Assembly (NCBI GenBank): GCA_000708835.1
Contig: DF237392.1
Location: 1 to 64,000 of the forward strand
Reading direction: 5' to 3'
DNA: 64,000 nucleotides
Source: Klebsormidium nitens
Lineage: Eukaryota > Streptophyta > Klebsormidiophyceae > Klebsormidiales > Klebsormidiaceae
Position numbers and translations under genes: made by a program. The notes below the pieces were generated by a model. The model did no database searches. It worked only from the letters and a program-made list of their open reading frames with translations, and was not told where the DNA came from. Positions 1-12,961 of the stretch are shown here, piece after piece. Positions within the stretch are counted from its first letter, which is position 1; each line of letters starts with the position of its first letter.

Positions 1-1435
1 TGTACTAGTCTGACTCAGAGCTCGATGTCGCAGCTGATGAATTCATCTTGGTACCCAGCTACCTAGTACGTACCAAGTACGTAGATTCTAGATGGACATT
101 TCTACATGGCGGTTGTCGGTGCTTATCCGGTGCCGGGTGCATACCGTATTTTGCAGTTTGGATGAACCGGAAAGCGAAGTCGCGGGCAGTGCAGCTGCGG
201 TCGTGGCCGGCCGGGCGGAGCCTGGCTGCAATGTGGTAAGCGCCATGAGGGTGTCTAACAGTAACGGTTGAGTAGGTGCTTTTAATAACCCAAAGCTAAC
301 CTCGCTGGCTCCGTACCGGAATTCCGGAATCCGTAGAACCGGTACGTGCGCACACTGCCGGTGACCTCCTGCATCGTGAATCCCGGTTTCATATATTGGT
401 GCCAACCAAGGGGGATCGTCCGGGCACTAAAAATGGTACGGGGAATTTATGGCGGGCACGGCGGCGGGTTTGCGGACGTTTTCCGGTTCGATTTCCCCCG
501 AGCGCGACTCTGCTTCCGGGACTCGGGACTCGGCCGTCGGCATGCTCTGATAGTCAACGCGAAGTTCCGTACGCTGTTGCATGCGTACCGGTACCCAAGT
601 TCCTACAGCTAGCCTCGTGTCGGGTATATCCGGTCCCACATTGAGTCGGCACTTTGCCTGCCACTGCCGGGACCAGGGGCAAAATGGCTGGGACGACGGC
701 ATCGAATACAGCGCATCGAATTCAGGTTTATATCGTCCGGACCAACGTCCGGACACTTGTGGACCACATGATTAGGGTTTTCTTTGGTTCCTCCCTGGTT
801 CCGCCAAAATGGGACTGCTATCTCGTCCTCCATCCTTCGTCAATTCGCCTGCAGCTGATAGGCACTATGGTGGCCTTCCACGAGGCTTCTACACCTTAGG
901 TGCACCACAAAGGAGGACAAAGTGCGCCATAAAAAGCCTTTAATAGAAAACACTGCGATGCTGAAAACCGGCAACATGTGGCCCGGATCTACTCTGGACC
1001 TACCACGTGGGACCTTGTCGCCGTCGACTTGGATGCCCTGTTCTCGGAATCCGGGGCCGGATATAACCGACATCATACATGAGAGCGGCCTTGAAGGCAT
1101 GCCATGCGGTGGATTGAACCTACCACGCGTTAGTACGGTAAAAAAATTTCATCTGCTCGACGCGCATAAACCAGCGTCAATCCAGCGAATATAAATGCAT
1201 ATCCTACTTTAATGATAACACTCTGGTTTTCCCGGTGGAATACGATCATCTGAGCTACCCGGGACCCGCCCAGATATTGTCAAGGCGTGAGTCGCACGCC
1301 AAGTAATGGCTGTCAAATGAAGGCACGAAGTGTGGAAGTGCATCCTTGCAGATGTCTTGCCTTTTGATAATCTTCGACTTCAAGAACGGGGTGTCGTTTC
1401 TCAGGTAAATCAAACTGCGGGATACGATCTCGAGC
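1..1435. other. Flank downstream of NOT3; no gene seen
   Basis: This stretch lies 3' of the NOT3 stop codon on the minus strand. Its short open frames on both strands show no family resemblance, no splice-consistent partners and no sustained coding bias. The part next to 1,436 should contain the NOT3 3' UTR and poly(A) site, but I could not fix a signal. No RNA gene or clear repeat was recognised. Confidence 0.5.
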
Positions 1436-4400
1436 TCAGAATCTGCCTGCAAAGAGGTCGATCGGCTCTGGCACAGGCAGCTCGTCCTCCAGGTGCTTGT
1501 ATTCGAACAGGAACCGCTCCTTGATGCGCTGACACCTGGCACGGAGAGACGATCAAACGGCTCAGAATCGCAAGGCTCGCTTTTGTACTCTCTCAAACGG
1601 ACCTTTCAGAAATCGGCGATAGAGCCAGAGCTTTATCGGAGAAAAATATTACTTTCTGAACGACTTCTGGGTTCACTTGAAAACCGGGCTGTTTGCCTCG
1701 ACAAGGTCAGCCAATATGATACAGAAGGCGGACCGTCCTATCTCCCTACGTGACGCTGTGCCTGGATAAAGCCTTATGCACTCAAACCTTTTTCTTTGGT
1801 TAAAGTTGACCTTTCACAAGGAGGCTTGGATTGAACGGTATTAATATACATGCCTGTTGCCTTGTCTCCGGATCGGATGATGTCCCTGAACATCAAACGA
1901 CTTTTCGTCTCAACGAGACTCTCTGAACGACAGGCTTTCAGGAGCGAGACGTTAAGGCTGACGCATCTGGATGCGGGACATTTGTGCACTGTCTGACTAC
2001 AGGAAGGGAATCGTGCACCATGTAAAGGAGGCTGCGCCCCCTTGGAATTGACCCAGTTTTCGGTTCGTCATCCGGTAGATGAAGGCTGATCGCCGGTGCT
2101 CAGAACCGAGACGAACAGTTTGTTTGGACGTACAGAATGGTTGTGCAACTTTCAGAAGGACAGTAGTGGTACTCGGATGAGAGGTTGCGGTGCAAACGAT
2201 CGGGGTGAAATTTGTGTTTTTGGTTGGTCGAGAAATTTGCCCATAAATCTGTCGTGTCTCCAATGACGACTATTTCTCGTCGCAACGGTCGGTGACAGCT
2301 CCGTAGCTGGCCAAAACTTTCGGCCAACGGGAAAAAAAAAAGCAGATCAAAACTTGGTCGGCGTAGTTTCGTGTCACGCAGATCCTTACCATCCCTCAGG
2401 GGGCCCGGACGCCACTCCCGGGTCCTGCGCGTGCAGGTTGAAGTCAAAGTAACGGTACGCACCGGTCTCGCCGTCGTCCGTCACAAACTGCGCGGTGAGT
2501 ACTTTCCTTAAATCTAATTAAAAATACTATCTTGACCTTTCTTTCTCTATATATAGATTCAGTGTAGGATATGTAGGATATTTTAAGTTTCTTCATATGA
2601 TCGAGTTAGCGTGCTGGAGGGGCTGATGAAGTTGTATCAAGTTTTAGAACGCGACTGTAATTGAACGCAGGGCGTCGCTGCTGAGAATTTTCAAACTTTC
2701 CGACTTCTCTTGCCGGGCCCGGTTTTCGAATCTTCTGGCCGAAGTGCGATCTGCCGAACGTAGATCATATTATCCAGCTAGACAGAAAAATAACCATTTG
2801 CGCCAGGACTTGGGTTCGCATCAGCAATTCATATCGCTTTTAGATATCGAGCGGCTGCACGAGTGGATATACACCGCCTTATAAGATTCATATAGCCCCG
2901 CGACCCCGTCTTACTCACAGAAGCAGAGTGAGATTCCGATTCGAACATGCGCTGAAAGGTCCCTCCGCGACGACAGTATTGGAAAAAAAGGAGCGCGAGC
3001 GTGACGTCACCTCGGGCTCGCAGTGGCGCTGGAACCAGGTGCAGTGCTTCTTGTGGTACCGCCACGAGTTGCGCTTCAGCTCGCGCGCGGCCAGGTACTG
3101 GGACACCGTGTTCTGCGCGCGCAGCTTGAGGATGTGGGAATGAATCTTGGGTCAGGAGTAAGCACGATTTTGCGAGGCGGTTCTCACCCCGCACGATATG
3201 CCAAGTGCTGGGACACTAGGTTTTGCGGGCGGCTTAAGGATGTGGCGATAGACCTTGGGTCAGGAGTTGGCACGCTTTTGCGGGGTGGGTCACTCTCAGG
3301 TCGCGTGATATAAGTGCTGGGACACCGCGTTCTGCGGCCGCGGCTTGGGGATGCAGGTATAGATCTTGGGTTAGGAGTTGGCACAGTTTTGCGAGGTGGG
3401 TTGCAGCTCGCGCTAAAATCAAGTGCAGCGACAAACCGGCGTTCTGTGAGCGCGGCTTGGGACGTGAAACAACCGCAGCCAGAGAGCACAGCAGAAACAC
3501 ACGACACTTCTGCACGTGAACTGATTCAAGCGGACCTTCATCAATCTTCCTCAAAAAACGAAGAAAATAAAACCTACCTTTTGGAAGTAGAAGGCGAAGA
3601 AGTGCGTCTCGAGGTCCAGTTTGCGGAAGAGCGCGGCCTCGTGGTCCTTGGCGATGGACGTCGTCGGGTAGCTGGCGGGGAACTCCGGCGGGCGGAGCAG
3701 CCTGCGGGGAAACGGAACGGAACGAAGTTTGTCGGGCGAAAATATGAAAGCTCTCCATCACAGCCTGTTCGTGATGGCCTAACACTCACCGGCAAAGAAC
3801 GGAAACGCTTTAGCAGCCCCCTGCAGCGGAAGGAAATTGAATACAAGTCGAAATGTAGAGACGATGGCAAAGATCACCGAGCGCCTGCGAGAAAGATTAT
3901 CACAGATCCTGAACTAGGAAAACGTACGAGAAAAAGCTCAAGGGCTTGCAAGGGAGAAAATTTTCAGAAGCATCATGCAGCGAGAGGAAAGGAGCGTCAA
4001 TGAACCGATTGACACCTGAGGCTGTAACAATCGATGTTATATGACGCGTTCGTCAAGTGGGAGGGGAACTTGGATTAGTGCAGCGGATCCTAGATTTGAG
4101 TGGCCGTGCAAATCAACTGTGTCATGGTGAGCAAAGGCAACGTCAGAAAACAGCCTGACATACATTCTTGTTCTGCATAGAGCAATCCTTCAAGAAAGTA
4201 GCATGTCTTCAGAGGGCCTCTGTCCTGCAAAGACAGACGATTCATTCTCTCCACCAAACGAAACATGTACCGCTCATTCGAGGGACAGAATTTCTGAGAG
4301 TCGCCCCACACGTTTACATAAGAAAGAGGTTGGCCGGGCGCCTCACCTGGGCGTCTCGTCTCCGAAGTACTGCCCCATTCCGTTCTCGAGCGCCTCGAGC

Positions 4401-7400
4401 CGTTCCCTGTCTTCCGCCGCCTTGCGACTCTCCTCCGGTCCCGTTCCGGCGGAACGCTTCTTCTCGGGAGAAAGCGGACCTCCCGGGGCAGATCCGGGCC
4501 TCTTGCTGCCAGACCCTGGGCGTTCGCCGCCGGAACCGGGTCTTCCGCCAGCGGAACTGGGCGCGCTACCTCCGGAACCGGGCCTTCCGCTGGCGGAACC
4601 CGACACTCGACCACCAGAGCGGGGCCTTAATTGACCTGTCGGTGGACTAAAGCTGCCGGAACCGTGTCGATTTCCGCCCGAGCCTGGTCTCGTTCCGCCA
4701 GAGCCGGGTCTCGCTCCGCCGGAACCGGGTCTGCCGCCTTCAGAAGCGGGTCGCGGGCCAGCGGAAGCTGGGCGGGGGCCGCCGGAGCCCGGCTGAACGT
4801 CCGCGGGTTCCGGTCTGGTCCTGCCCGGAAACGGAAAGCCAGTGGCGGCGGGGGTCGGACGCCGTTCCTGCGGGTTCTGAAAATGGGGACCTGCACGTGG
4901 AGGTCCCATTCGTCAGTCAAGACCCAAAGAAAAGTCAGCAGATTTGGTTCTCATACAGATGAGCGGGGACGCTTGGTTGTTCTCAATCACTTGGCCTCCG
5001 AAAGCGCCTAGCAAACTTTCAAAACAAGCAGTAATCTAGTATATGCTTGAAAGCTTATTTCCCCTCTCATAAGCTCGCTTCGAAGACATCGAATCGGGTA
5101 AAAGTGGACTCAGTTTCCGTTTTTGAAAAGCCAAAATCCGGCCGCACGAGCTGATCCTGGCCTCGACAAATGCTCAATTGTCATTGCTATTACGGGCGAT
5201 TAGAAAGCAGATTTTGAAGACGTTCTTTATCTTGAGAAAGGCTGCCTGTATGCTTGCGGGGAGTCACGCACAAAAGTTGAAAGGAAGAAGCTACGCACCT
5301 TGCTCCCGCCACTCAGGCGGCTGCATCATTCCGAGGGGCTGGCCCTGCGGGTAAAAGTAGCCCCCCGCGGCGTGGAATTGCTGCATCCGCATATGCTCCA
5401 GCTGTGCCAGCTGTTCCTGGTGGACGCGCATGCGCTCGCGCAGCAAAAGGTGGTGCTCGAGCTCGGTGAGAGCTACCGGGGGAACGGGAGGAGACTGCTG
5501 AGCAAATGGGGCCTGTAACGGGAGCGTGAAGGGTCTACACCGACTCACAAACACACTTGAAAGGGGTTTGAGGAATGTTCACACTTTAAGACTGCGTTCG
5601 AGCTCGATGAGACCTACCGGGCGAACGGACGGAGACTCCCGAGCGAACGGGGGCCTGTGACAGACACTATAAGATTGCCAAGTGGAAACAATTTGAAGAA
5701 GCCTAGAGAGAATGACAAGCCAGGACACAGGAGGAAGTATGCTCTCAAAAGTGATTCGAGATCGGTGAAGATTTCAGGATATGAGAAGAAAGTATTATCT
5801 CAAAAGGAGATCGAGCTCGGTAAGAGCTACCGGGGCAACGGGCGAAGACTGCACGAGGGTGTCTGCGCAAGTCTCACCAGGCCTGCCCGCGGCGGTCTGG
5901 GTGGCAGCAGTCTCGATCCCGGCGCTGGTAGGAACGCACCTCCCGCGCCCGCGCCCCCGGTCGCGGCCGCGGCCGCGAAAAGCTCGTTCTTGGGCGCCGG
6001 CGACATTGGGAGGCCTTCCGGTACGCCCATACCCGAGAAGAGCCGCTCTGCAAATGGTCAGGAAAAGGATCGAGACTGTCACAGGACACCTTTTTTGAGT
6101 CAGTAGGGAGGTAGGTTTGTTTCGTCCGTTGGTCAGACATGGTACTTGAATCGTCAAGAGACAAACGTCCTTGAATATCTGGGGAAACTAGGACACAAGT
6201 ATGGTGAAAGAAGAGATTCAGAACGGCGGAATTTGTCATCTGCCGAAGCACCTCACAAAAATTCTAGCTGCAAGGTCTCAGGCTGTCTCAAAGAGACTCC
6301 AGATTCAGTGTAACACGAAACAGATTACACAGCGCGTAGATTCTATACAAACTTGTCAAGGTACGTTACACATGAGGCTACCCTGACATAGCGAAGTCCA
6401 GATGGATGTAAAAGCTCGATCCAAACAGACCTGGATAGTTGGGGATGTATGGGTAGGTCCTTTCAGCTGACGCATTCAGGTTCCAAGTTTCCACGCCACT
6501 GGCTCACCCAGATTGAATGGCCGCCCAAGCTGCTCCGGAGTAGAGCCTCCCGCGAGCGCCGCCATGCCCACCGCTTCCGGGGTTTCCGCCAGGCTTCCCA
6601 CCCCCCCGGCCGTTTCGCGGAACATGTTCTCTTCCATCTGTAGCTCGCTGGGCGGTCTTCCGGAACCGAACTGGGAAACCAACCGGTTATTGGGCCCGGG
6701 AGAGGCACCAAATCTAATTCCCGGAGTGCTTTCGGGGGTGAGAATGGGCGACGGTGTCGGGGCGGGAGTCGGGTGGACTTGGGTGGAAGACTCTCCGCTG
6801 GAAGGGCGGGTTTCCGGTCCTCGTGCCTGGTGAAGAAAGGAATTTGTTATATCCCCATCTCTGGACTTTCACAACGTCCGGGGCGAAACATTAACCTGCA
6901 CAAATCTTAGACAACAGGCATCCTTAGAAACCTAATTTGCAAGTATGCCATCAGCAGCAGACTTGCATACGACCTGAGTAGATATTCTGGCTGCCTCCGC
7001 CTTTTCAAGAGCATCAAGGCGGTAATGACGGTCAATAGAAAGGAAGAACGGACTTCGGAGAGCTCAACAGTTCTGGGAAGCCGATACGCACAAACGATCA
7101 AACGGAAATCTTTGCTTGTGTCCATCGGAACGCGAAAGCAGACTGGACAAGCAAGCTGTCACCTCATCTTTGCACGAGCATCGAGGCGAGAGATGCTTAT
7201 TCCCAGCCCGCTGCAGCGCTCTGGAATTTTCAACAAGTACAGAGTTAACTCCGTCTCTGTGGGAGGAATCGCTTACCTCTTCTGCCTTCTTGAGATGCGA
7301 CTCGATCGCGTTGCGCAGGGCCTCTTCGTTTTGGGTTTGATGCTGGTCTAGTAATGCTTCGGGGGGTTCCGCTCTTTCCGCCTGGGGTGATTTTCGTTCG

Positions 7401-10400
7401 GTTGGCTCCTTCACTTGCCAGATCTGCGTAGGAAGAGGTGATTACTCAAAAATCAGGTAGACGATAGGAAATCAGACACTAGGGCACGTCTGGACTTCCG
7501 ATCCAAGCGAGACGTCCCTCAATCCAATTGAACCTTAAAATCCTGTTCGAAGCCTAGCAGTCAACCCAGCCACCACTCAAAATTGGATTTTATAGAAAAA
7601 GGTTTGGAGAGTTTGCAATCGCCGCACGTCTGAGCTTTCATCGTCGAGAATCCTCGTGAACGTGAAAAGTGCCACGTGTTCACCTGCGTGACGGCCGGTT
7701 GGCGCGGCGACCCGGTCGGCGTCCCCTTCGGACTCCTCGCTCCGCCGCCCATGTTCAGCTTCCGGACGTCCGTCACTTCCGTCGGCATTCCGCCCCACTT
7801 CCGCGGTGACAAACCCGCGGGCCCCGCTGCCGCGGCACCAAAACCCTGCCTAAACCCCGCGCCGGCCCTCGGCGACCGCGCCTCCGGCGGCTCAATGAGA
7901 AACTTCGAACCGAACGGCTCAGGCGCGGCACGAACCGGCGGCGCGGCCGGGCTGAAGCCCACCTGGCGGCGCGGGGTTTTGGGGCTTTGCGGCTCTGGCG
8001 GCTCCAGGAGCAGCGACGCGCTCATGCGCGCGGCCGCGCTTGCGGCCTCAGCCTCCGCGGTCGCGAGCCGCTCCTCGACGACGCTCGCGCTCAGCTCGGG
8101 GTTTAGCGGCGCTTTGAGGGCGGCCTGCGCGCTCGCAATGGCGCGCGCGAGCGGAGACTCAGACGCCGCCGCGGCCGCGGCCGCGGCCGCTGCCGCGGGA
8201 TCGACAGCTTGGTCGGCCGCGGCTTTGGCGAGGACCGCCGGGGAAGCGAGTTGCGGGCGGGGAGAAGTGGGAGCGGAAAGAGGCCCTGTTCCGGGAGGAG
8301 ATGCGGACGTCCTGACTGCCGGAGGGGCCTTGGGCGAAGGGAGTGGCTTGAGCGGGGCCTTGTTGGAAGCTGGGGACGGCGGGGAAGCCTGTCGAGAAGC
8401 AGAGAAACAATCGCGGTTCAATAAGTGAAAATAAGGTTCGCAATGGATGCCGAAGAGTTCATTATGTGTCGTGAAGTCACGCCGGCACGTCTGTTGTGGT
8501 TCATTATTTCGGGTCCGTTTACGAATCTTTCGGATATATGGAGCGCTTAGGGCTCGGTTGGAGTATTCGCGACTGTTTCCGGGTTTCAGGTTTGATGCAA
8601 CTGATCTTTCGAACATCTCCCGTTGCAAACCGAAAGAGCGAGTGAACAAGGAGAACCGTCGAAGCTCGAAGGCCAATCAGATTGATATGTACCAAACCCC
8701 TCAGTATCTTTTGGTGCTACAGATCGTGCCTTCAGTCCCAGAAACGGCGCAGTCAGGTTACTTTCAAGTAGATGGTGACATAACAAGAAAAAGACAGAAC
8801 GGCCTCACCCCATTTCGCGATGCAGAACTTGGGGGTAGAGTACAAAAGGATATGCCACATGTCTGAACCAGTCTGATAGTTAGCGTCTATGAAGGTCAGC
8901 CTGCCCACCTGAGGCTCCGTAGCGGGCTTTTTCGTTGCTTCTTTTGGCAGCGGAAGTACCTTCGATACTGCAACGACGAGACAAACGCGGCCGAAAGAGT
9001 GAGCACGTCTGTTCTCATGCTTTCGTACGCGCTTTGAGGAGGTTTTGGCGTTAATGCGTCTTTCCCATCTCATCGATTGATATTGATCAGTTCACATGAA
9101 TCACAAGTGTTCTGAGACTTACAATCTAGCAGACAAATTCGCAATCTGGCGCAAAGACCCCAAGCCAGAAAACACTGAACAGCTATCTATGCGACGAGAC
9201 TCCATCTCGGTAAGAAGCTCTTCCTTCGGGACCTCAAATGAATATCTCAGGAACTCGGGTGAGCCGAAAGGGAGAAACTTGAAGAAGGGCGAAACTCACG
9301 GCTCGTCAGCTCTTCGCCCACTTTCGCGTCCAGCTTGTCCATCGGCAGCTCTTCGTACATGGTGTCATCGAAGAAGAAGTCCGGGCTCTGGTTCTGCTCC
9401 AGGTAGTACTCCAGCGAGTCCCGCAGGCCCAGCACGTCTTCCGGCGTGATCTCCTGGTTCTCCAGCAGCCGGTGCACCTGCGCAGGGTTTGGGCGCGGCC
9501 GCGTGAGCACCCGCCGCGCCTTCTGGATCGAGTCAGAGATTGAGGTGCATCAGAACCTGTAAGGAATGCTACTGAGAATAGGGCGTGATCGCCTTGAGCC
9601 AGGCGGGGCGCTTGCGAGCAGGGTCTAGGCGCGCGGCGCCGCATGAGCACCGGGGTGCGATCACTAGTACGAGTTTCTCAGAAGGCGTGAAGAGCAACTC
9701 TAGACGATTTGAGAATAAGAGACCTCCTGGATCTTCTAGGCAGTGCTCCTGATCCGGATGCTTCAGGCGCGAACGCCAGAGAAGGAGGCAAACCAGGATC
9801 AGGCTTTTGGGCGCTCGAAAACTCTACTTGGCTGGAGCCACATCTGAAAGAAACAAGGCGCTCAGCAAGCTAGGCAGGAGAATATGTATGCAATTTCGGA
9901 AAGTTCAACTCAGGAGCGGAGTGGGAAGGACTTCTGCGAGAAGATGGAGCGGTCAAAGCCCAAGAGAATGTTCGGCCCTCTGCCCATCAGTGAGGTAGGG
10001 GAAGTGCGTTCCGAGTTCTTACCTGCTCGAGCTTTGCCTTGTGCCATTTGTGCTGCAATCGGACACGAATGCTTATGAGTATACGGTCAAGTTTGACGAC
10101 CGTATTACTTATAGCGCGGGAAGAAGACACGTCTTCTCTTCTCCGATCTCTATATCATATCGAATCCTGGTAGAATGCCTCCATAATCTTTGAAGCACTT
10201 GCTATCATGCACGATTATGACCAAGAGTGAAGAATACGCAGAGGTTCGCTTGATATCCAACAAGGCCAAGAAGAACATCTCCGAAAGCTTGAATTGGACC
10301 GTACCTGGCCATCCACCTTCTCCAATTCCTGCAGACGTCCAATGTCTTTCTTCTGCGCCTTTGCTGAGGCTCAAAAGAACGAGACAAATATTAGTAGGTC

Positions 10401-12961
10401 TCAAGCAATATGTAACAAGTAGCGGTGATTGCGTGTGTCTTACCCGATGCATAACGCCGAGTAGTAGAAGCTACGTATGGAGGAACGAATCAACTCACAT
10501 GTCAGAAAAATAGAGCATGGAGTTGAAGATACTCGATACGAAGACTCAGAGTGATTTCCCGCATAGGAGATCTCCGTTTAAGCAGCCCTCTGAAACTTTG
10601 GGCGAAGATAGTGTGAAGCTCACCGCCGCTGATGGTTTCCATCTCGGACTCGAACTCGTCCACTTGAAGCTGCAAATCGTCCAGCGACTGCAAGGGATGC
10701 TTGCAGATCAGCAGATCGACTCACTTGAAGCAGTTTATGGCAGTGATCGATATCGAAACGAAGAGTACGAAAAGCAGCAGGGACCTGCCTGTTCAGATCT
10801 TTACGTAAGTTGCATCATCTTTAAAGGTGAACAGGCTGGAGCCTAGCCTAAAAGAGGGACGTTCCTACTGAGTTCGAGCTCTGATGGGGAATAAAGATGA
10901 TCCTTGCAGCCAAATTCACGAGACAGTGTCACATTCCACTTCCGAGAATGTTGACAGTTCCTTTCTAGATTCTTACCGTCCTGCCTAAAGAGCTTTCATG
11001 GTTGAAAAAGGTGAGCTCTGGACCCCTAAAACGTTCAGATTCTGTTCCGTACCTTGTTGATGAAGTCTTTAGCCTCCTCTTTTGCCGCTTCTTCTGGATC
11101 GATCTTCGGCTGCGTGCACAAATTCAGGTCAATTTCAAAAGTTCTTGTTGTTTGACAAGTGTCACCCTTCTCAGCCAAACCGGAGGTACAGAAAGGCAGT
11201 ATGCTGCTTTGTAATCTTACGAACCGACCCATGTAAGTCAAGTCCTTCTAACTTTCGAAAATTAACGCGGCTTTACGCTTTCTCAGGACGGCAAGCCCGG
11301 AGTGCGCCGAATGAATCGGTTCGGACTCACTTGCAGCTCCAGCCCTTCCTTCGAGAAGGCCTTGATCTTAGCAGCACGCTCGCAGATCTGCAGGTAAGAC
11401 CGAGACGACGCACTTCTTCGGATGCGATTCTCCCCACAGCTTTAGCTTCAGGCTTCAGAGAGCCTCACTATGACCAAGAGCAGCAGGCAGATCTCCGCAG
11501 AGCTATAACGAGTCCATGCTCTGCACTCTAAGGCGCCTTACTTTGAACCGCTCCATGTCGGACTCGATCTGTCGCCGCGCGCCCTCGAGGCTCTTCTTGT
11601 CGATCGCCTTGATATCGGAGGATGCAAGCCACAGCCGTATCTGCTCGCGGGACCTGCAAAACTTTTAAGGGTTTGTAGCAGAGCAAAGCCAACGTCAAGT
11701 CCAACTTTTCATGTGTAACGGTTCTCATTTGAGAAGGAATTAGGGCTGAGGGAAGTGAAGGATGTCTCGGGCAGTAGCGAGCACGCACGCGCAGGATCTT
11801 AGGGTGGACCGGTTATCATCCCTATATGCTTCATGAGGGGTTCGAAACACTTCTGAGCAGCATTCTTCCCCTTCAGATTCAAAGTGGAAACGCAGATATG
11901 GATTGGTGTCAAAGACTCCCCAACAAAGTTTCTACTTGGACTTCCTTCCGAGTCTTTCGACGACATAGATCTGCAGAGTTTATGTCGCAGCGACATGGCA
12001 TTCAGGCATATGCACAAGGCACACAAGTTTGCCCTTCCTCCGCATGGTCTGCTCCAAAGCGCAGAAAATTGGCCCAAGAGTTTCATTGCATCTGTCCTGT
12101 ACCTTTGCAGGCGCTTCAGCTGGTGCTTCAGTTCTGCCTCAGATTTCTCCTTCTTGGTCGACTCTGTCGCGTCCTCCATCTTTTTCCAGATCTCCTCAAA
12201 GAGATCCGTTCCCTCTTGCACCTGCGGTCAAAGCGGATTTCAATCGTGAGACAGTGCAGATCTTGGTGAGATTCAACATGCTCAAAGTTTTGCATATTGT
12301 GTTATACCTGTGATCAAAGTTTCTTACCCTCTCCAATTCAAAGCAAAACCAACTCGCTGCAGTTGCTCTGCACCTCATATTCTCAAATAGGCATTTAATG
12401 GTTCTAGTGGGCCTAAGAATCCACTTTAAAGAGAAGGCTATTGCAATCAGCCTACATTTCAACCAGAAAACATAAATCAGAGCGTTTGTGGAAGATCGAG
12501 CTGAGTTTACTCCGAGGAGGATAAGGCTGCTTGGAATCATCAGGACATTCAGATGAAAGTGTAAGCTAGGGTTCCGTGCAATTGCAGCGTGGATACGCTG
12601 ACCGTTCAAATCCAGTATCTGAAAAAAGGCTAGTAATGGCGAACAGCGATGCTACTTGCAATTGGGTCCATGGTTTGTAGAGCTTAATTGCTGCTGAAAC
12701 GTTAATTGCTGCTGAAACGTTTTTTGCAGCTCCATGCACGAGTTCCAGACCTGCACTTCTTCCTGTCTTGATTCATCATCAGAGCATGCAAAATTTTGCA
12801 GAGATTTGGAAGACATCTCGACCTCCCATCGGTTTTATAGATGCTTACTTTTATACCTGGCTTCGAGAACCCTCAACTTCGTAGGCTGCAGCCTATCGCT
12901 TATGTCTCACCTTTTTCAGCGTCTTCTCCATCTCTGCTTGCATCTTCCTTGCTGCTCCCAT
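1436..12961 (-). CDS. NOT3: CCR4-NOT complex subunit 3 (NOT3/CNOT3-like), 20 exons
   Basis: Scaffold subunit of the CCR4-NOT complex, which deadenylates mRNA and represses expression. Exons, all phase-consistent: 12961-12911, 12221-12103, 11653-11542, 11387-11331, 11109-11053, 10687-10624, 10363-10305, 10052-10023, 9477-9300, 8967-8909, 8388-7684, 7423-7277, 6826-6508, 6047-5878, 5512-5299, 4890-4347, 3701-3578, 3112-3011, 2487-2390, 1535-1436. They give 3309 nt, or 1102 aa. Residues 1-242 are the helical Not3 domain (start [17 protein letters not shown], then [18 protein letters not shown] and a DFFFDD segment). Residues 262-961 are a low-complexity linker with poly-Ala (exon 11) and RPGSGG-type repeats (exon 16). 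Residues 962-1102 are the NOT2/3/5 box ([48 protein letters not shown]). The ATG was chosen because it starts the family's N-terminal helix. Family assignment is firm; linker exon borders are less so. Plant copies are usually shorter, and the long linker accounts for the difference. Confidence 0.9.
3095..3465 (-). repeat. Four tandem ~109-bp copies of the exon-18 acceptor edge of NOT3
   Basis: The junction of intron 17 and exon 18 (acceptor at 3,113-3,115) is repeated at starts 3,095, 3,205, 3,314 and 3,423, a spacing of 109-110 bp. Each unit carries the intron tail plus the codons beginning NTVSQYLA. Only the unit nearest the exon stays open through the NOT box. The other three, upstream on the minus strand, diverge and hit stops. 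Confidence 0.85.
5455..5862 (-). repeat. Acceptor-edge copies of NOT3 exon 15
   Basis: The start of exon 15 (5,512 downward, residues [19 protein letters not shown]) recurs in degenerate form at about 5,595-5,657 and 5,808-5,862. The middle copy keeps the acceptor CAG before its GCCCCC start. The distal copy lies just downstream of the exon-14 donor, so almost the whole intron is made of copies. Confidence 0.75.
8155..8205 (-). repeat. Poly-alanine codon run in NOT3 exon 11
   Basis: A run of GCG/GCC codons encodes about eleven consecutive alanines inside the NOT3 linker, flanked by Ala/Ser/Pro-rich sequence. Such runs can vary in length, so this is a candidate polymorphic coding microsatellite. 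Confidence 0.75.
12684..12719. repeat. Perfect 18-bp tandem duplication
   Basis: An 18-bp unit starting TTAATTGCTG is present twice head to tail at 12,684-12,701 and 12,702-12,719. It lies in intron 1 of NOT3 and is a recent slippage-type duplication. Confidence 0.9.

Noticed and set aside
7676-8428. 250-codon plus-strand frame rich in Gly and Ala
   Set aside because: It is the antisense shadow of GC-rich NOT3 exon 11, whose minus-strand frame fits the gene's phase.
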